From contig CM039182.1 of NCBI GenBank assembly GCA_008360975.2, forward strand, positions 30,446,566 to 30,510,565: 64,000 nt of DNA, given 5' to 3'. A model generated the notes under the pieces. That model searched no databases and was not told where the DNA came from. It saw nothing but the letters and a program-made list of their open reading frames with translations. The translations under genes and the position numbers were made by a program. The first letter of the stretch is position 1. Each line of letters begins with the position of its first letter. This DNA is from Lichenostomus cassidix. Its lineage: Eukaryota > Chordata > Aves > Passeriformes > Meliphagidae. Shown here one piece after another: positions 1 through 11,400 of this stretch.

Positions 1-2190
1 TGGACATTTGTCTTTCACCCTGTAGTCAGGTTGGACAAGATAGTGTCAGAAAGGCTCTGTCTCTCAGGGCCTGCAGCTATTCAAGGTTATCCCCATGGAC
101 TTCTGTCCCCAGAAAATTCCTACAGCAATTGAGTCTGTACTTTCTAATTGAATCTCCATTTATCCTTGCTACTGTGCTTAGTTTTCATTGCACAGTGCTT
201 GTGAGACTTCCAGATTTCCTATCAGGCTAAAGTAATCAGGAGAATGAACTTTAAATCCTAGTGGTCATTAAGCCTATGTGGTAGGCCAGAGATAATTCAA
301 AATAGCCTGTGTGAAACCCTTTAACTGTAGGTACCTGGCCTCAGCACCAGCTGTTTCTCTCTGCAAGTCCACACCTGTCAGGTCACACATAACCTGTCTG
401 TACCAACAGCAGTGTTGTCTTGTAGTCTCGTAGAGACTTCAGACCCATGGTATGATTTGGGCTTTCATTACCTGACTGTGAAATATACTCTGATGAAAGA
501 AAGGAATCTCAATCCAGCTGCCACCTCTTCCAGCCACAGATCAGTTCTTAACACCATCGGGACCATAAGACTTAAATCCTGATATCCCCACATTCATTTC
601 TTGGCTTCTTTTTCTTGCCTAGTTGTAAATCTTTTCACTTCTTGATGTTAGCATTCAGCTTAAAAGAGTCTGTCTCAGCTGACCTTTCAGCAGCACTGCA
701 GTGAGCATATGTCCAAAAAGGCAGCTAAAATCAGTATCTAAACCAGCACAGCTGTTGGTATGTTTGCCAAGTGCCACAGTAGCTGATAAGACTCTGCTGA
801 GCCTGTTTCTCACTAGAGGTCAAGCTACCAGTAACAATGGGGACCAAACCCAAAAGCTGCATTTGTGCTCACTGCTGTTCTTTGCCTTCCTGTTTTGTCT
901 GCGTTTGTCTTGTTTTCTCTGTGAAAGGAAGGCCAGATTCCTAAAAGGACATTCCTTGACAACCACAAATTCAGCACCTCTCAGCTGGTCTTTTCTTCAC
1001 ATAAGGGCATTGCCATCTTCTGTCCAGGTTTCTGAATTGACAATGTATGTTGGGTAGAAAGCTCATCCAGTTGCCCATTGATGCTCTGTTGTGGCAGGTG
1101 CAAGTCATTCATTCAAAAGCAACCTGCATCCATCCTTAAAATCCTGGAAGCCTTAGCTGTGACAGAATATAGTGCATCTCAGGCAGAGTGGAAGAATGCC
1201 TCTGGCAGTGTGCTGGAAATACAGTCTCCCTGAAGACTGTGTGCTCAAAGGACTCAGTGCATTTTGAAATTTATTCCATCATAGGTTCATTATTCCACAA
1301 CTTGCACTCTATAAAAAAGATAAATGAAGAAATGTCTCAGTTGCATAGAAAGGGTAGATACGGTACAAATATTTCAAATATTTTAGCTGGCTTCTCATTT
1401 TTCATTTTTAACCCTACAGTGTTTCTAATGACAATTTTTGCTGTCATACTTACAAACAAGAATCAGCACTCAAACTCTCAGTTTTGTTTGAAATTGTGTG
1501 ATAATAGGTTTGCTTCAATATCTTTGACCCTCACCTCAAATAGAGACTAATCCTAGTGTGTTTGGTCATTCAGAGCTAAGCATCTAAATGCCATTCAGGA
1601 TGTCAACTTGTGGTGCTATATATGGAATTCTCTTTGGCTAGTTTTGTGGAAGTTATTTTTGAGAGGGCCACTGTTCAATTACATATATAATCTATGAGTG
1701 CAAAGGGTTAGCTAAAGTTAACAGCAGTCACAGTAGTAATGGCTCATTTGACTGCAAATGTGAGAGAAATTATTACTGTCAGGCAAACATCTAATTTGAG
1801 CAAATACAGGATGATAAGACAAATACTGTCATTGGCCAAAGAAGGTACATACTCCTGAAAGTATATCAAGGCTCACTTTATTGCATGGTTGTACTTAAAC
1901 AAAATGCGCCAAATGCTGAAAGTCCACCAGATGGCACACAAAAGCCTTGATAAGGAAAAGTGGCGTCATCCAAGAGAAAGAGAGTGACTGGATGCCTGGC
2001 TGAAAATTTAATCTGTGTTACACTATGCAGACTCTGCTTTGTTTTGTCAGCAATTACTAGGTCAATCTTTAATAGCTAGGAAATGACTTAGAAAAACATT
2101 AGGGGAAAGAAATGCGATAAGCCAGCAATTATTTTAATTTCTTTCAGATAATAATTTATCTTGATTTGTAGTGACATTCATGATGTAAAG
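1..2190. other. Intron 3 of TMEM196, left end: nothing recognised
   Basis: AT-rich unique-looking DNA. Open frames of about 120 codons at 701-1057 and 1188-1550 resemble no family I know, lack convincing splice sites and read like chance frames. This stretch was searched by eye for the missing TMEM196 terminal exon without success. Confidence 0.6.
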
Positions 2191-2664
2191 ACAGGGAGCT
2201 GTTGGAGTGGGTCCAGAGGAGGGTCATGAAGATGATCAGAGGGCTGGAGCACCTCTCTAGGAAGACAGACTCAGAGAGCTGGGATTGTTCAGGCTGGAGA
2301 CAAGAAGGCTCCAGAGAGACCTTAGAGCACCTTCCAGTACCTAAAGAGGACATAAGGAGGACAAGAGAGCGGGAGAGGGACTTTTTTAAGGGTATGGAGA
2401 GATGGGGCAAAGGGGAATGGCTTCAGACTAAAGAGGGGTAAGCTTAGGTTAGGTGGATGAGAAAGAAATCCTTCCCTGTTAGGGTGAATAGACACTGAAA
2501 CATGGTGCCCACAAAAGGTGTGAATGTCCCTTCCCTAGAGGTGTTCAAGGCCAAATTGGACGGGACTTTGAGCCAATGCAAGGTATTCCTGCCCACAGCA
2601 GGATGGGTTGGAACTAGATGACGTTTAAGGTCTCTTCCATCCAAACCATCCTGTGATTCCATGC
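2191..2664 (+). mobile_element. CR1 LINE, 5'-truncated, plus orientation
   Basis: Begins near the typical CR1 3' segment 'ggtccagaggagggtcatgaag' (shown in parts) followed by the 'ggctggagcacctctc' block. It continues through the untranslated region ('gaggtgttcaaggccaaattgg') to the tail 'tggttggaactagatgacgtttaaggtct' region and ends near 'ctgtgattccatg'. This is the end of the reverse-transcriptase frame and the 3' untranslated region of an avian CR1. It is many-fold mutated and inactive. It lies in TMEM196 intron 3, antisense to the gene. Reading frames over it on both strands are not genes. Confidence 0.92.
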
Positions 2665-3667
2665 TTGGGATGCACATCTTTGAACAGCTGGGGACTGACT
2701 AGATTTGCCTTTGGCCCTTGATTCTCTAAGCAGGCTATTGTGTGCTGGGAAATTGCTGATATGGTTGGTAATCACTCTTGTGGAGATAAAATACCTTGTC
2801 TGATATTTTACTGATACACTGAAAGAACTGTGTTCAGGTAGCTCCCTGGCCTTATATCTGTAGATATGAAGGAGCCTGGTGTAGGATGCCTGGTGCTGGC
2901 TGTGGCCCCCGTCTTCAGCTCTCCTTGTGCTTGAAGGCATAAGTTCAGTAACAGAGCCTTGTGACCTGTGGAGATCTGGCTGTTGGTCAAATGCTGAGAC
3001 TCTCCTTTACGTTTCCAAACAGTGAGTGAAGTGTGTTCAGATAGTGTTTAAATAATGTGATAACGTGACTTTTCTAATTTATACAAGAGGGTATGTTGCC
3101 ATAGAAATGAGGGAGGAAAGCAGCCTGTGCCACTGTAAGAGTAGTAAGGCTTTTCTACAGCACTGTGAATGCTCCTGATGAATGATGCTAAGAAGTGAGT
3201 TGGATGCACAGGTTGTGAATAGGGTACATGAGGCTTCTCTTGACAATCTGTCTGTGCTATTGTGCAATTTATACTCTGAGAAACTTCTAGCAACCTTTTA
3301 CTCCTGTGTTTTTAAAAATGTCAGGAAAGATGGGAATTAAGGATCCACAGGGGATTGCCTCCAGAAAAGTCAGCTGCTATTCATTTTAAGAGTAGAAAAT
3401 ATCTTTTTGTCATCCTGTTTTATGACTCCTATACTTCTTCCAGATACTGCAAAAGATAAAATAATCTTCTGGTTCTAACAGTAATAGCCTGCTCTGTCTT
3501 TTCAGTGCTCAAATTCTGAGCACTCTTACAAAAAGAATTGTGAAGACATTTATAAATGAAGAACATTGAGACATTTATACCTAAATCCTTGCTCACACAG
3601 AAATTTTTAACTTACAGTGCTATTCCTACTTTTGTGCTGGTTTTTTTTATTTGTTCTTTTTTATTTG

Positions 3668-3714
3668 TTTTTTTTTTTTTGTTGTTGTTGTTGTTGTTGT
3701 TGCTGTTGTTGTTT
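3668..3714. repeat. Poly-T and (GTT)n microsatellite
   Basis: Thirteen T residues followed by about ten GTT units with one GCT interruption. Two overlapping reading frames through it (poly-Leu and poly-Cys) are artefacts of the repeat. Confidence 0.95.
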
Positions 3715-3841
3715 TGGGTTGTTTTTTTTCTTTTTAAATGGAAAACTGTTAATCCTTTTGGCCTGGAAAACACGTTCCAAATCTAAGGAGTTTGCCATTC
3801 AAGAGAAGTCTGAAGTAGCCATTCATTTGAAAGAAAGATAG

Positions 3842-3890
3842 CTGATTATATTTCCTAGGCTACTTTCATAACTGATTATATTTCCTAGGC
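3842..3890. repeat. Short tandem duplication, about 29-base period
   Basis: The 19-mer CTGATTATATTTCCTAGGC occurs at about 3842 and again at about 3871, separated by 'tactttcataa'-like filler. It is a local duplication with no known family. Confidence 0.85.
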
Positions 3891-4383
3891 CCCTTTACTG
3901 CAATCTGACTTTTACAAGTGAGTTTCAGGATGGTTGGCACTTGAGAAATATTAAAAACAAATTCAGTTTTTTCAAATTTTTTCAAATTCAGAAGAATTCA
4001 GTTACATGGATTACTTTTTTTTCATTTTATCTACAGACTTTAGCAGGTAGATTATTATCTACTGTCTTCATGGTAACGAATTAATCTGAGTGGGTTTTTT
4101 CTGTATTTTCTTCTGCTGTTGAATATGCTTTTGTATTGATAGAATGGAAAAGTTGAAGCCTCTGCCCCAAATGTCATGCAAATGAGAGACGATTCTTTTC
4201 AAAGTTAAAAAATGTGATTAGTTTTAGTCTCCTAAGTGTATGGTTTTGTTTTGGATCAAATATGGACTTGCTTGGACAATACCAAAACAATTGTTGTATT
4301 TCTATCCTACGAGAATGAAAAAAACCTCTCAAATCTGATGGAGATTCTGTTTTCATATTGCAAGCCAAAGAGGCTGAATAATC

Positions 4384-4557
4384 ATTATAGCATTTTCCTA
4401 TTTATCCTGTTTCTTTTTCAGAACTCCCGGGATTCTTTTTCCAGGAATACCTTTTGATAACTCAAAGATAGTATTTCAATTCTTTTTGATCAGTATTTTG
4501 TATATGAAAATATGCCTAAATGATGAATAAATTCTTCCTAAATCTCTGCTTGGAGAT
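4384..4557. repeat. 174-base direct repeat, copy A
   Basis: This segment recurs in the same orientation at 6582-6755 with no gaps and, by hand count, about 19 mismatches in 174 bases (near 89 percent identity). Both copies start at 'attatagcattttcct' and stop at 'ctgcttggagat', where similarity ends abruptly on both sides. I do not recognise the family. It may be a local duplication or two insertions of an unlisted repeat. Confidence 0.93.
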
Positions 4558-6581
4558 GTGCATAAAAATAATGACATCAGTGTAAAAGAATTATAGATTT
4601 ATTATTTTTCTCCTGTCTTTCTCAGGTAGTGTATGCTACTTCAGAAAGTCTGTAGTATAATTGATTTTCTTAGAGGAGCTGAGCCTCTGACTATCAATAG
4701 CAGCTTTATCTACCTTCAGGAAAATATCACTTGATGCCCGAATGATAACTGAATGTCAAGGTTAAAGATAAGATAGCACAATTTTTAGGCAACTGCCAAG
4801 TTGTCCTAATTTAAAGAGAAGATTTTCTGTTCTTGCTTAACTTCTTGCTGAGTTCATGGTTTAGTTTAGTACATCACATTCTCATTGACCTGGTTCAGCT
4901 TCTTACCATCACATCCACCCCCCCCATATAAAAATCCCAAGATTTCAGAAATTGTGGTTATAGTAAAAAAACTGAAACCAACCAACCAACCAAAAAACAT
5001 CAACATGCCCCCTCCCCCCCAAAAAAAAGTAAACCCAAACCAGTCAATAATGAAACCAAACCACAAAACAACCAATCACCCAATGACCAAAGCAAAACAA
5101 AACAAGAGTTTCAGGGACTCTTCTGTGAGAAACAATTTTCGTGTTCCCTACACTGGTGAACGTAGACAAAAAGATAAATGAGGTGTAGAGAAAATCCTGC
5201 TGCTCTCATATCAAATTCTCTTTTCACTTATGCGAAGCACTTAAGAGGATGAGAAATTTTTCCGCTTGGGCAGCAGTGGAGGAAGGAAATCCCAACACCC
5301 AAACCTGAGGGAAACTGCAACAAGCCAACAGCAAAATGCAAGGTCTGCAGCTGACTGTCCTAGTCAGTAGTTCCTAGAGCAGTGCTTCTTTTCATGCTCG
5401 TCTGCGCAGTAAATCATTCTTGCTTCATTCCGACAGAAGAGGGCCTCCCAGTGTAACCTGTAGCGAGACAGTGGCTGCTCCCGAGGAATCGGGAATTGGA
5501 TGCTCTCAGGCTGAGCAAAATAGGCTCTTGCTGTCCAGATGTGGTTCAGGAGATAAGGCCCTGAAGTCCTCTTGAGGCAGCCTGGTTTTAAGTACCCAGT
5601 TCTTTAACAGGTTACTGATGTGTGTGAAAAATTCTGAGCTCCGGATTAGGAGAAATGCTTCCTCTGGAGAGCCAAAGCTCACCCCTTTCTCCACAACTAT
5701 CCAAATATCTAAATAAACTTTGGACATTCCACTCTGAGAGAAAGGCACATAAGATACCAGGCTTGCAAAGCCTTGTTTGCAGCTCCTTAAAGCATTTATC
5801 AGAATCTAATGCCTTTTAATGCTGGACTCATCAGTGGGATTTAACCTTGCACAGTCCTAAATTGTGCTTACTCTCAGTTTGAGTCCAGGTTCACCATCTC
5901 CATTGGAGGATTTCTAAGAAAAGCCAGACCTGTTGTCAAACCGGAATTCCCTAGCACAGCCAGGCTCAAGCTGAACTCCAGAGAAGTGGTGTGAGGACAC
6001 TGTGTGCCTCAGAGTGCTCCCAGCTTCTCCAGGGCTGGATGAGGGATGTGGGGCATCCCACAGGAGCCCAGCGCCAGCCCCTCCATGGCAGCGCAGTGCT
6101 GGCAGCCAGGCTGAGCAGCTGCAGGAGCTACGGACTGTGAAGGACACAGGCTGCAGCACACTTAAACCCACACTTAGGCCTGTTCCTGATCTCTTGCTGA
6201 TGGTTTATCAAAAAAGTTAAGTAATCCTGCTAAACCAGTACTGAGCTCTTTCTCAGTGAGTACTGTCACTGCTGCAGTGACCTCCCCCAGTGCAATCAGT
6301 TGATGTGGCACATGAGGTTGTCATTTGGAAAAATACACTAGTTTTTGTTATTTTGTTTTCATTTTCTTTGTTCTGTTTTCATTCTGTGTCTCAGAGCAAA
6401 AGGCAAGATGCCCACGTTAATGTGGCAAATCTTTGGACCATCTCCACAGATGCTTGCTGACCTGAGGAACTGAACAGAGCTCCCTGGCAGCCTGGTGGTT
6501 TTGCTGTGTGCATCCCAGCAAAAAGGACAACTTAGGGTGTCTTTGTCTTCTTCACTTTTTGGTAATTTGAAAATTACCAAA
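4558..6581. other. Intronic DNA with C/A-rich low-complexity and a GC-richer block
   Basis: Contains an A/C-rich low-complexity tract at about 4917-5105 (with C-runs at 4917-4924 and 5010-5020) that accounts for a 98-codon frame. There is a GC-richer block at about 5990-6160, rich in 'cagc' and 'ccag' words, that I cannot assign to a repeat. No gene was recognised. Confidence 0.55.
4970..5105. repeat. A/C-rich low-complexity tract
   Basis: Reiterated 'aacc', 'aaaac' and C-runs, such as 'aaccaaccaaccaacc' at the left end and 'gcaaaacaaaacaag' at the right. It may be the decayed tail of a retroposon or simple-sequence drift. Confidence 0.8.
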
Positions 6582-6755
6582 ATTATAGCATTTTCCTGTT
6601 TATGGCGTTTCTTTTTCAGAATCACTGGGATTCCTTCTTCAGGAATACCTTTTGATAACTCAAAGATAGGCTTTTAATTATTTTTGATCAGTATTTTGTG
6701 TATGAAAATATGCCTAAATGATGACAACATTCTTCCTAAATCTCTGCTTGGAGAT
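6582..6755. repeat. 174-base direct repeat, copy B
   Basis: Second copy of the segment at 4384-4557, 2.0 kb away from it. At its right end copy B runs into 'ttagcagagatt', which makes a 10-base inverted repeat with the preceding 'aatctctgct' (6738-6766 region). Copy A lacks the second arm. Confidence 0.93.
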
Positions 6756-7489
6756 TTAGCAGAGATTCAGCAGAGAACGATAAAATGGTCTCCTGTAATT
6801 TTCCACCACAACTTCATTCCAATGAACTTATGGATTATTTTACCATACAGTATAATTTTCCTGGCAAGTCACTCCTATTTCATACTTTTTATTATTTATT
6901 TACCTTTACTGGACATGTATTTTTTTAATTATGCCTGTGCAAACTCATTATGTTGCATGAACTGTCTCAAGCAGCTTTATGGACTCAGAATAATTAAACT
7001 TCTTGGCTGTCACACACTTTCGGTAGTAAATATTACATATGTTTGTATGGAAAAGGATTTATAGTTCTTAGATTTGTAAAGAGAACCCGAGTCTGCCAAG
7101 TTATGAAACTTTATTTGCAAATAAATGTCCTACTTAAGTGTTCTTAAGACATCAGTATAAACATTGGAAATGTAAATGCCAAAGATATGAGTGCCATCAA
7201 AGAAGGAGATTTTAAATTGAATTCTTAGTTCCCAAAAAAATGTGCTGTTTTGACAGAACCTTCTCACTTTGCCAATAAGCTGGGGGGACATCTGTAATGT
7301 TTCCATTCCTTGATAGAACCAGTATATATCCTGGAAATCCCCAAAATGTACATTTACTTGAAATCAAAAGTAAATACTCCCAAACAAACCTGCAGTGTTC
7401 AAGTATGAACATTTTTTTGGGGTTAAGAGCAGTGTATTTGAGGCAACCATTAAGAGTCATCTCAAAGGCTTGCAAGTATTGCAGACTTG

Positions 7490-7690
7490 TGTTGCTTTTG
7501 TTTGGCCTGATTTTTGGTAGCAAGGGGGGCCATAGAGGTGGGTTCTGTGAGAAGCTTCTAGAAGCATCCACCATGTCCAGCAGAGCCAATCCCCTGACTA
7601 TAAGTGTAGGTGTCATGACGGGTGAAGGATGGTACGGTCTATCTTGGAGGAGTGTGCAGGCAAGGCAGCTGTGATTGCAGTGACTGATGG
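7490..7690 (+). mobile_element. Avian LTR-retrotransposon (ERV-like) fragment
   Basis: The stretch 'tttggcctgatttttgg' then 'ggtgggttctgtgagaagc', 'ttctagaagcatcc' and 'catgtccagcagagccaat' matches, in order, a motif series that I recall as recurrent in avian LTR elements (ERVL-like). It is diverged and truncated. The right boundary near 7690 is uncertain. The opposite-strand 162-codon frame across it (7700-7212) is not supported as a gene. Family assignment is from memory. Confidence 0.5.
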
Positions 7691-8325
7691 AAATGGGCAT
7701 TTTTCACTATTGGGTGCTAATGGAAAGGTGGGGAGAAAGCAGCAAAAATCCCTTTATTTGTCCCTTTCCTTTTTTTATCCTTCAGTAAATCTGTGCTTAT
7801 GAAATTCATTTATTCTGATTGATCACTTCTGTGCCTGCACATCCACTTACTATTTTTTGCAGTGTTCAGGGCAATGGAGGTTAAGGCCTTGATTCTCACA
7901 CTGACACCACTACAAAAATAGTTACTAATCATTGGACTTGTCTGAGTGTTAGGCTTGAATCCTTGTTTGAGACAGTTGTCCAGGTTTAACTTTAAACATA
8001 AGTCTTAGTCCAGTTACTCTCAGTGGAAGCAGTTTCTTAAGCACATTTTTAAATCTAGCCCTCAAAAGAGACATTAATTTAGCATTTGAGAAGCTGATCC
8101 CCAAAGTACATGAGCATACTACCTTTTGTTCATAAAGCATGAAGGATTAACTTTAAATATTTTTCAATATTTCTTCTGTTTGTGGGATTTTCAACCCAAA
8201 TATTGAATATGCAGCATTGGAGGGTCACAAGCATATGACATAAAAGAATAAATTGAACACACAAAGAAATTGTTACAATTAAAGTGAAGAACTTAAAGAT
8301 ATATTGAACAAACCTAACATTGGTG

Positions 8326-8405
8326 GGATTTGTTTGTTTTGGTTTGGTTTTGCATTTGGATTTGGATTTGTTTTGGTTTTTTGTTTTAGTTTGTCGGTTT
8401 TTTTG
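8326..8405. repeat. T/G-rich low-complexity tract
   Basis: Repeated 'tttgttttggtttgg' and 'tttggattt' words. It produces a spurious Lys/Thr/Asn-rich frame on the minus strand and a Phe/Val-rich frame on the plus strand. Confidence 0.9.
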
Positions 8406-11400
8406 GTGTGTGTCTGCTGTTACAAGTATGATAGGCCAATACATCATTAAACCCTTAAACCCTTTTTCTCAGAATTTTTATTCCAAATTTTCCAGTCTTG
8501 CAACAGAGGTGCAACTGGCTCCTTTGTGCCTACACAATCTCATCACTGCAGCCATAGAATTACCACAGTTAGGACTGTTGCAACATTATCTTGAAAGAAA
8601 AATTGCAACAAATTAATATTTATACATATCCTTGAAGCTGTTTTGTTGGATGCTCATTCTGGCTCCATTACTTGCCAAGAGACTGTTGTGACTCAAGTCC
8701 ATAGCGTAGACTCTGGGAAAGCTAATGTGTATCCTAAGAGGGGGAAGAAAGGTCATCCTTCTTGAGCAAACCATTTAACGTAAGGCAAACATCTTTCTTT
8801 TGACAGATGGAGATGTAATCCCTGCATAGTCTTTCAGCTTTGTTTGACAGCTGGCTTTGGAAGTTAGTGAGAGCAGAGCTCTGCCAGCGCTGAGCAAGGC
8901 GTGGGTTTGAAGCAGTCTGGGTGTGCCTGGGCCATGCAGTTTGTTCCTGTATGTGGCCTGCAATGTACAGGAGCAGTGCATTCGTGTGCCTGTGGTTCTG
9001 TGCTCAGGTTTGTTAGCCCAACCTCCCAGCATGGCTGAGAAGCTTAGCTCAGGGGTGCCTCAATAATACAACATCACCGTGACTCGCTCTGCAGCTGGGT
9101 TCTGCAGAATTCCTGATGGCACAGTGTAAACATTTTCAGATCCTAGGTGTGTAGGCATCAGTGTTAAACTTACCAGCCTGCAACAAATTCACACAAGAGA
9201 TCTGTCTATCTATTGATGGAAATTGGGGAAAGGAGACAGATTCTAAATTTCCTTATTTTCCTCAAACAGGTAAAATAGGCTGTTTGTCTGACAAGAAACT
9301 GGGGAGAGAAAGCTTAAACAGTATGAAATTTTATTCAATTTTAATATCCTTGTAGGATAAAGATTAGCTCAAAGCAATCAAGGAGAGATGAGAATTCAGC
9401 CTTCTAGCTCTTGGTTCAGTGTAACTTTGGTAAGGCAGGGATGAACGGGATAAGAAGTTAAAGATACTGACATAGTTCTTATGACAGGACAGAAAGAGTA
9501 AATGTACATGGGAAGATTTTAAAGTGTTTAGGAAAGAAGTTATGTATGTATCTATGTGTGTACATACATATATATAGTCTGGAAATCTGCCCCACAATGA
9601 AGGAATTTAAGAAGCACTAATCCAAGAGAAGCTTAAGAAATTACTGAATCCCGGTTTGTCCCAGGCTCCTGAATTTAGCAGACAATAGCATAGTTAGAGC
9701 CAGTGCCTGGGAAATCTGCACAGAAACAAATCATTTTAAAGTGGATAAGTTTGTGCTCATTGGAATAAGAGAGGTGATAGATTACATCTTTTGATGGAAA
9801 AATATATGTTACTTCCAAAGATGTTATATGATTGATAAAAAGATTGTCAGATGAAGTATCCTGTCTTTTGCTATACAGAAGGAAAATTTAATCATAAAAT
9901 CCATTCAGGTATTTCTTCATGTTTGTATATGTTAATTTACAAACTCAACAGCTTTTTTCATAGTTTCATACATGATTTTTAGCAAGCATAAAATAGAAGC
10001 AAAATAATCTGTTGCATAAATACCATCATGCAGAATCCTATGCCTTTTAGATCCAGAACTGTTGGACCATTTCAAGGTCTCTGCTGCTATTACCATAGTG
10101 TTGGAATAAGTATTAACCTACTGCTCTTCATGTGTAATAGTTAAAAAAGGAGCTCTGACACATACTTTTTCAGGGTGCTACACAGTTAATAAATATTGCT
10201 CAGAAAAATATTAACTGTCAGCATTCCTGGAGTTTATTCCAGGATTTAGGGGGAAAGACAGCAATGGTATCAGTAATGTAGCAAACCACAGGAATTTAAT
10301 ACTCTCAGTCTGCATGTTTGGACTTCATGGTTTAGATTTAGATTTGCCTTGTTTGCAATCTCACTGTAAAATGAAGGCAATGATCAGTGGTTCCTTTCTC
10401 TGAGCAAGGAAAGTAAGAATTCATTCAATGCTAAACACCTTAAAGGATACAGCTGCATTTTAACAGAATAGAAGAGATAAGGGTAGATATAAGACATGGT
10501 CTCGTAGTTTGAACCATGAAGTGGGAGGGAGAGAAAAAAGGGTTCACCTAATGATGTGGGAGAGGAGCTGAACAAGTTTGTGGTCCTGGTAACATAATTT
10601 GATTTGTCTCATGCTTGCTACTAGCCATGGGATGCAGGAAAGAGGCTGGGAAATCCTAATGGTTCTTAGATCCTTCTAAAGGCATGTATGATTTCTTAAG
10701 GGTGCAGAGGGAAGTTGAGTTGACTCCTATACCTGGTTTATATCAGCACAATTATATGCAGATTTTCAGTTGTGCTTATGGTTAGGATGGGTTTAGCACC
10801 TTCAGTCCAATCAAATTTTGTTTTACCAAAAATAGCCTGCTAATTTCTTTATTTTTCCTGCCCCTCTGGCAACTGTGAGTCTGTCTAGTTAGCCCTTTTA
10901 CAAGTTTTAAAATACTCCTCAAAATCTGTCCCCAGGTGCATGTACAGCACCTTTGGTTGTACATGTTGGTTGTTTATGTTGGAGGTTTATAGTGGAGTTA
11001 AAGATGTCACTTCAATACAGGAAAGTAAAGCTAGATAGAAGCATTTTAGGCAGGAAGATTGTGCAGTAATGTCTACAATGATATGGTAGTCTCATAACAG
11101 TCTGCTTTTAGATATTTCCAAGTATTTAATTAGAAAAAGGGTCCTTTTAACTCCTTAACCTGTCTGGGACTGGGATCTGAGAGGATTAAAAATGGCTTAA
11201 ACCATTAGATTCTTTTTTCACTCTATCTTTAAAATCACAGTGTCAGGGAAGATTTTGACATAAGCATGACTCTTTGTGATTATGGCTTAATGCATATCAA
11301 TTTCCAGTTGAATATGGCCTGCTTCATTCTTCTTCATACCTCTCCAGACCATCTGCAGGTAAATTCATACATCCTAATTCAACAAATATATATTGAAGAT

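Larger units (their letters stand above)
2665..4383. other. Intronic DNA with a T/GTT microsatellite
   Basis: AT-rich intron 3 sequence. It contains a poly-T run and (GTT)n tract (3668-3714) and a 20-base imperfect direct repeat ('ctgattatatttcctaggc') at about 3842 and 3871. No gene was recognised. Confidence 0.6.

Noticed and set aside
3556..3841. Two frames with Leu-rich or Cys-rich runs
   Set aside because: Both are translations of a poly-T and GTT microsatellite.
7212..7700. 162-codon minus-strand frame
   Set aside because: It overlaps an LTR-like fragment on the opposite strand and shows no domain or splice context.
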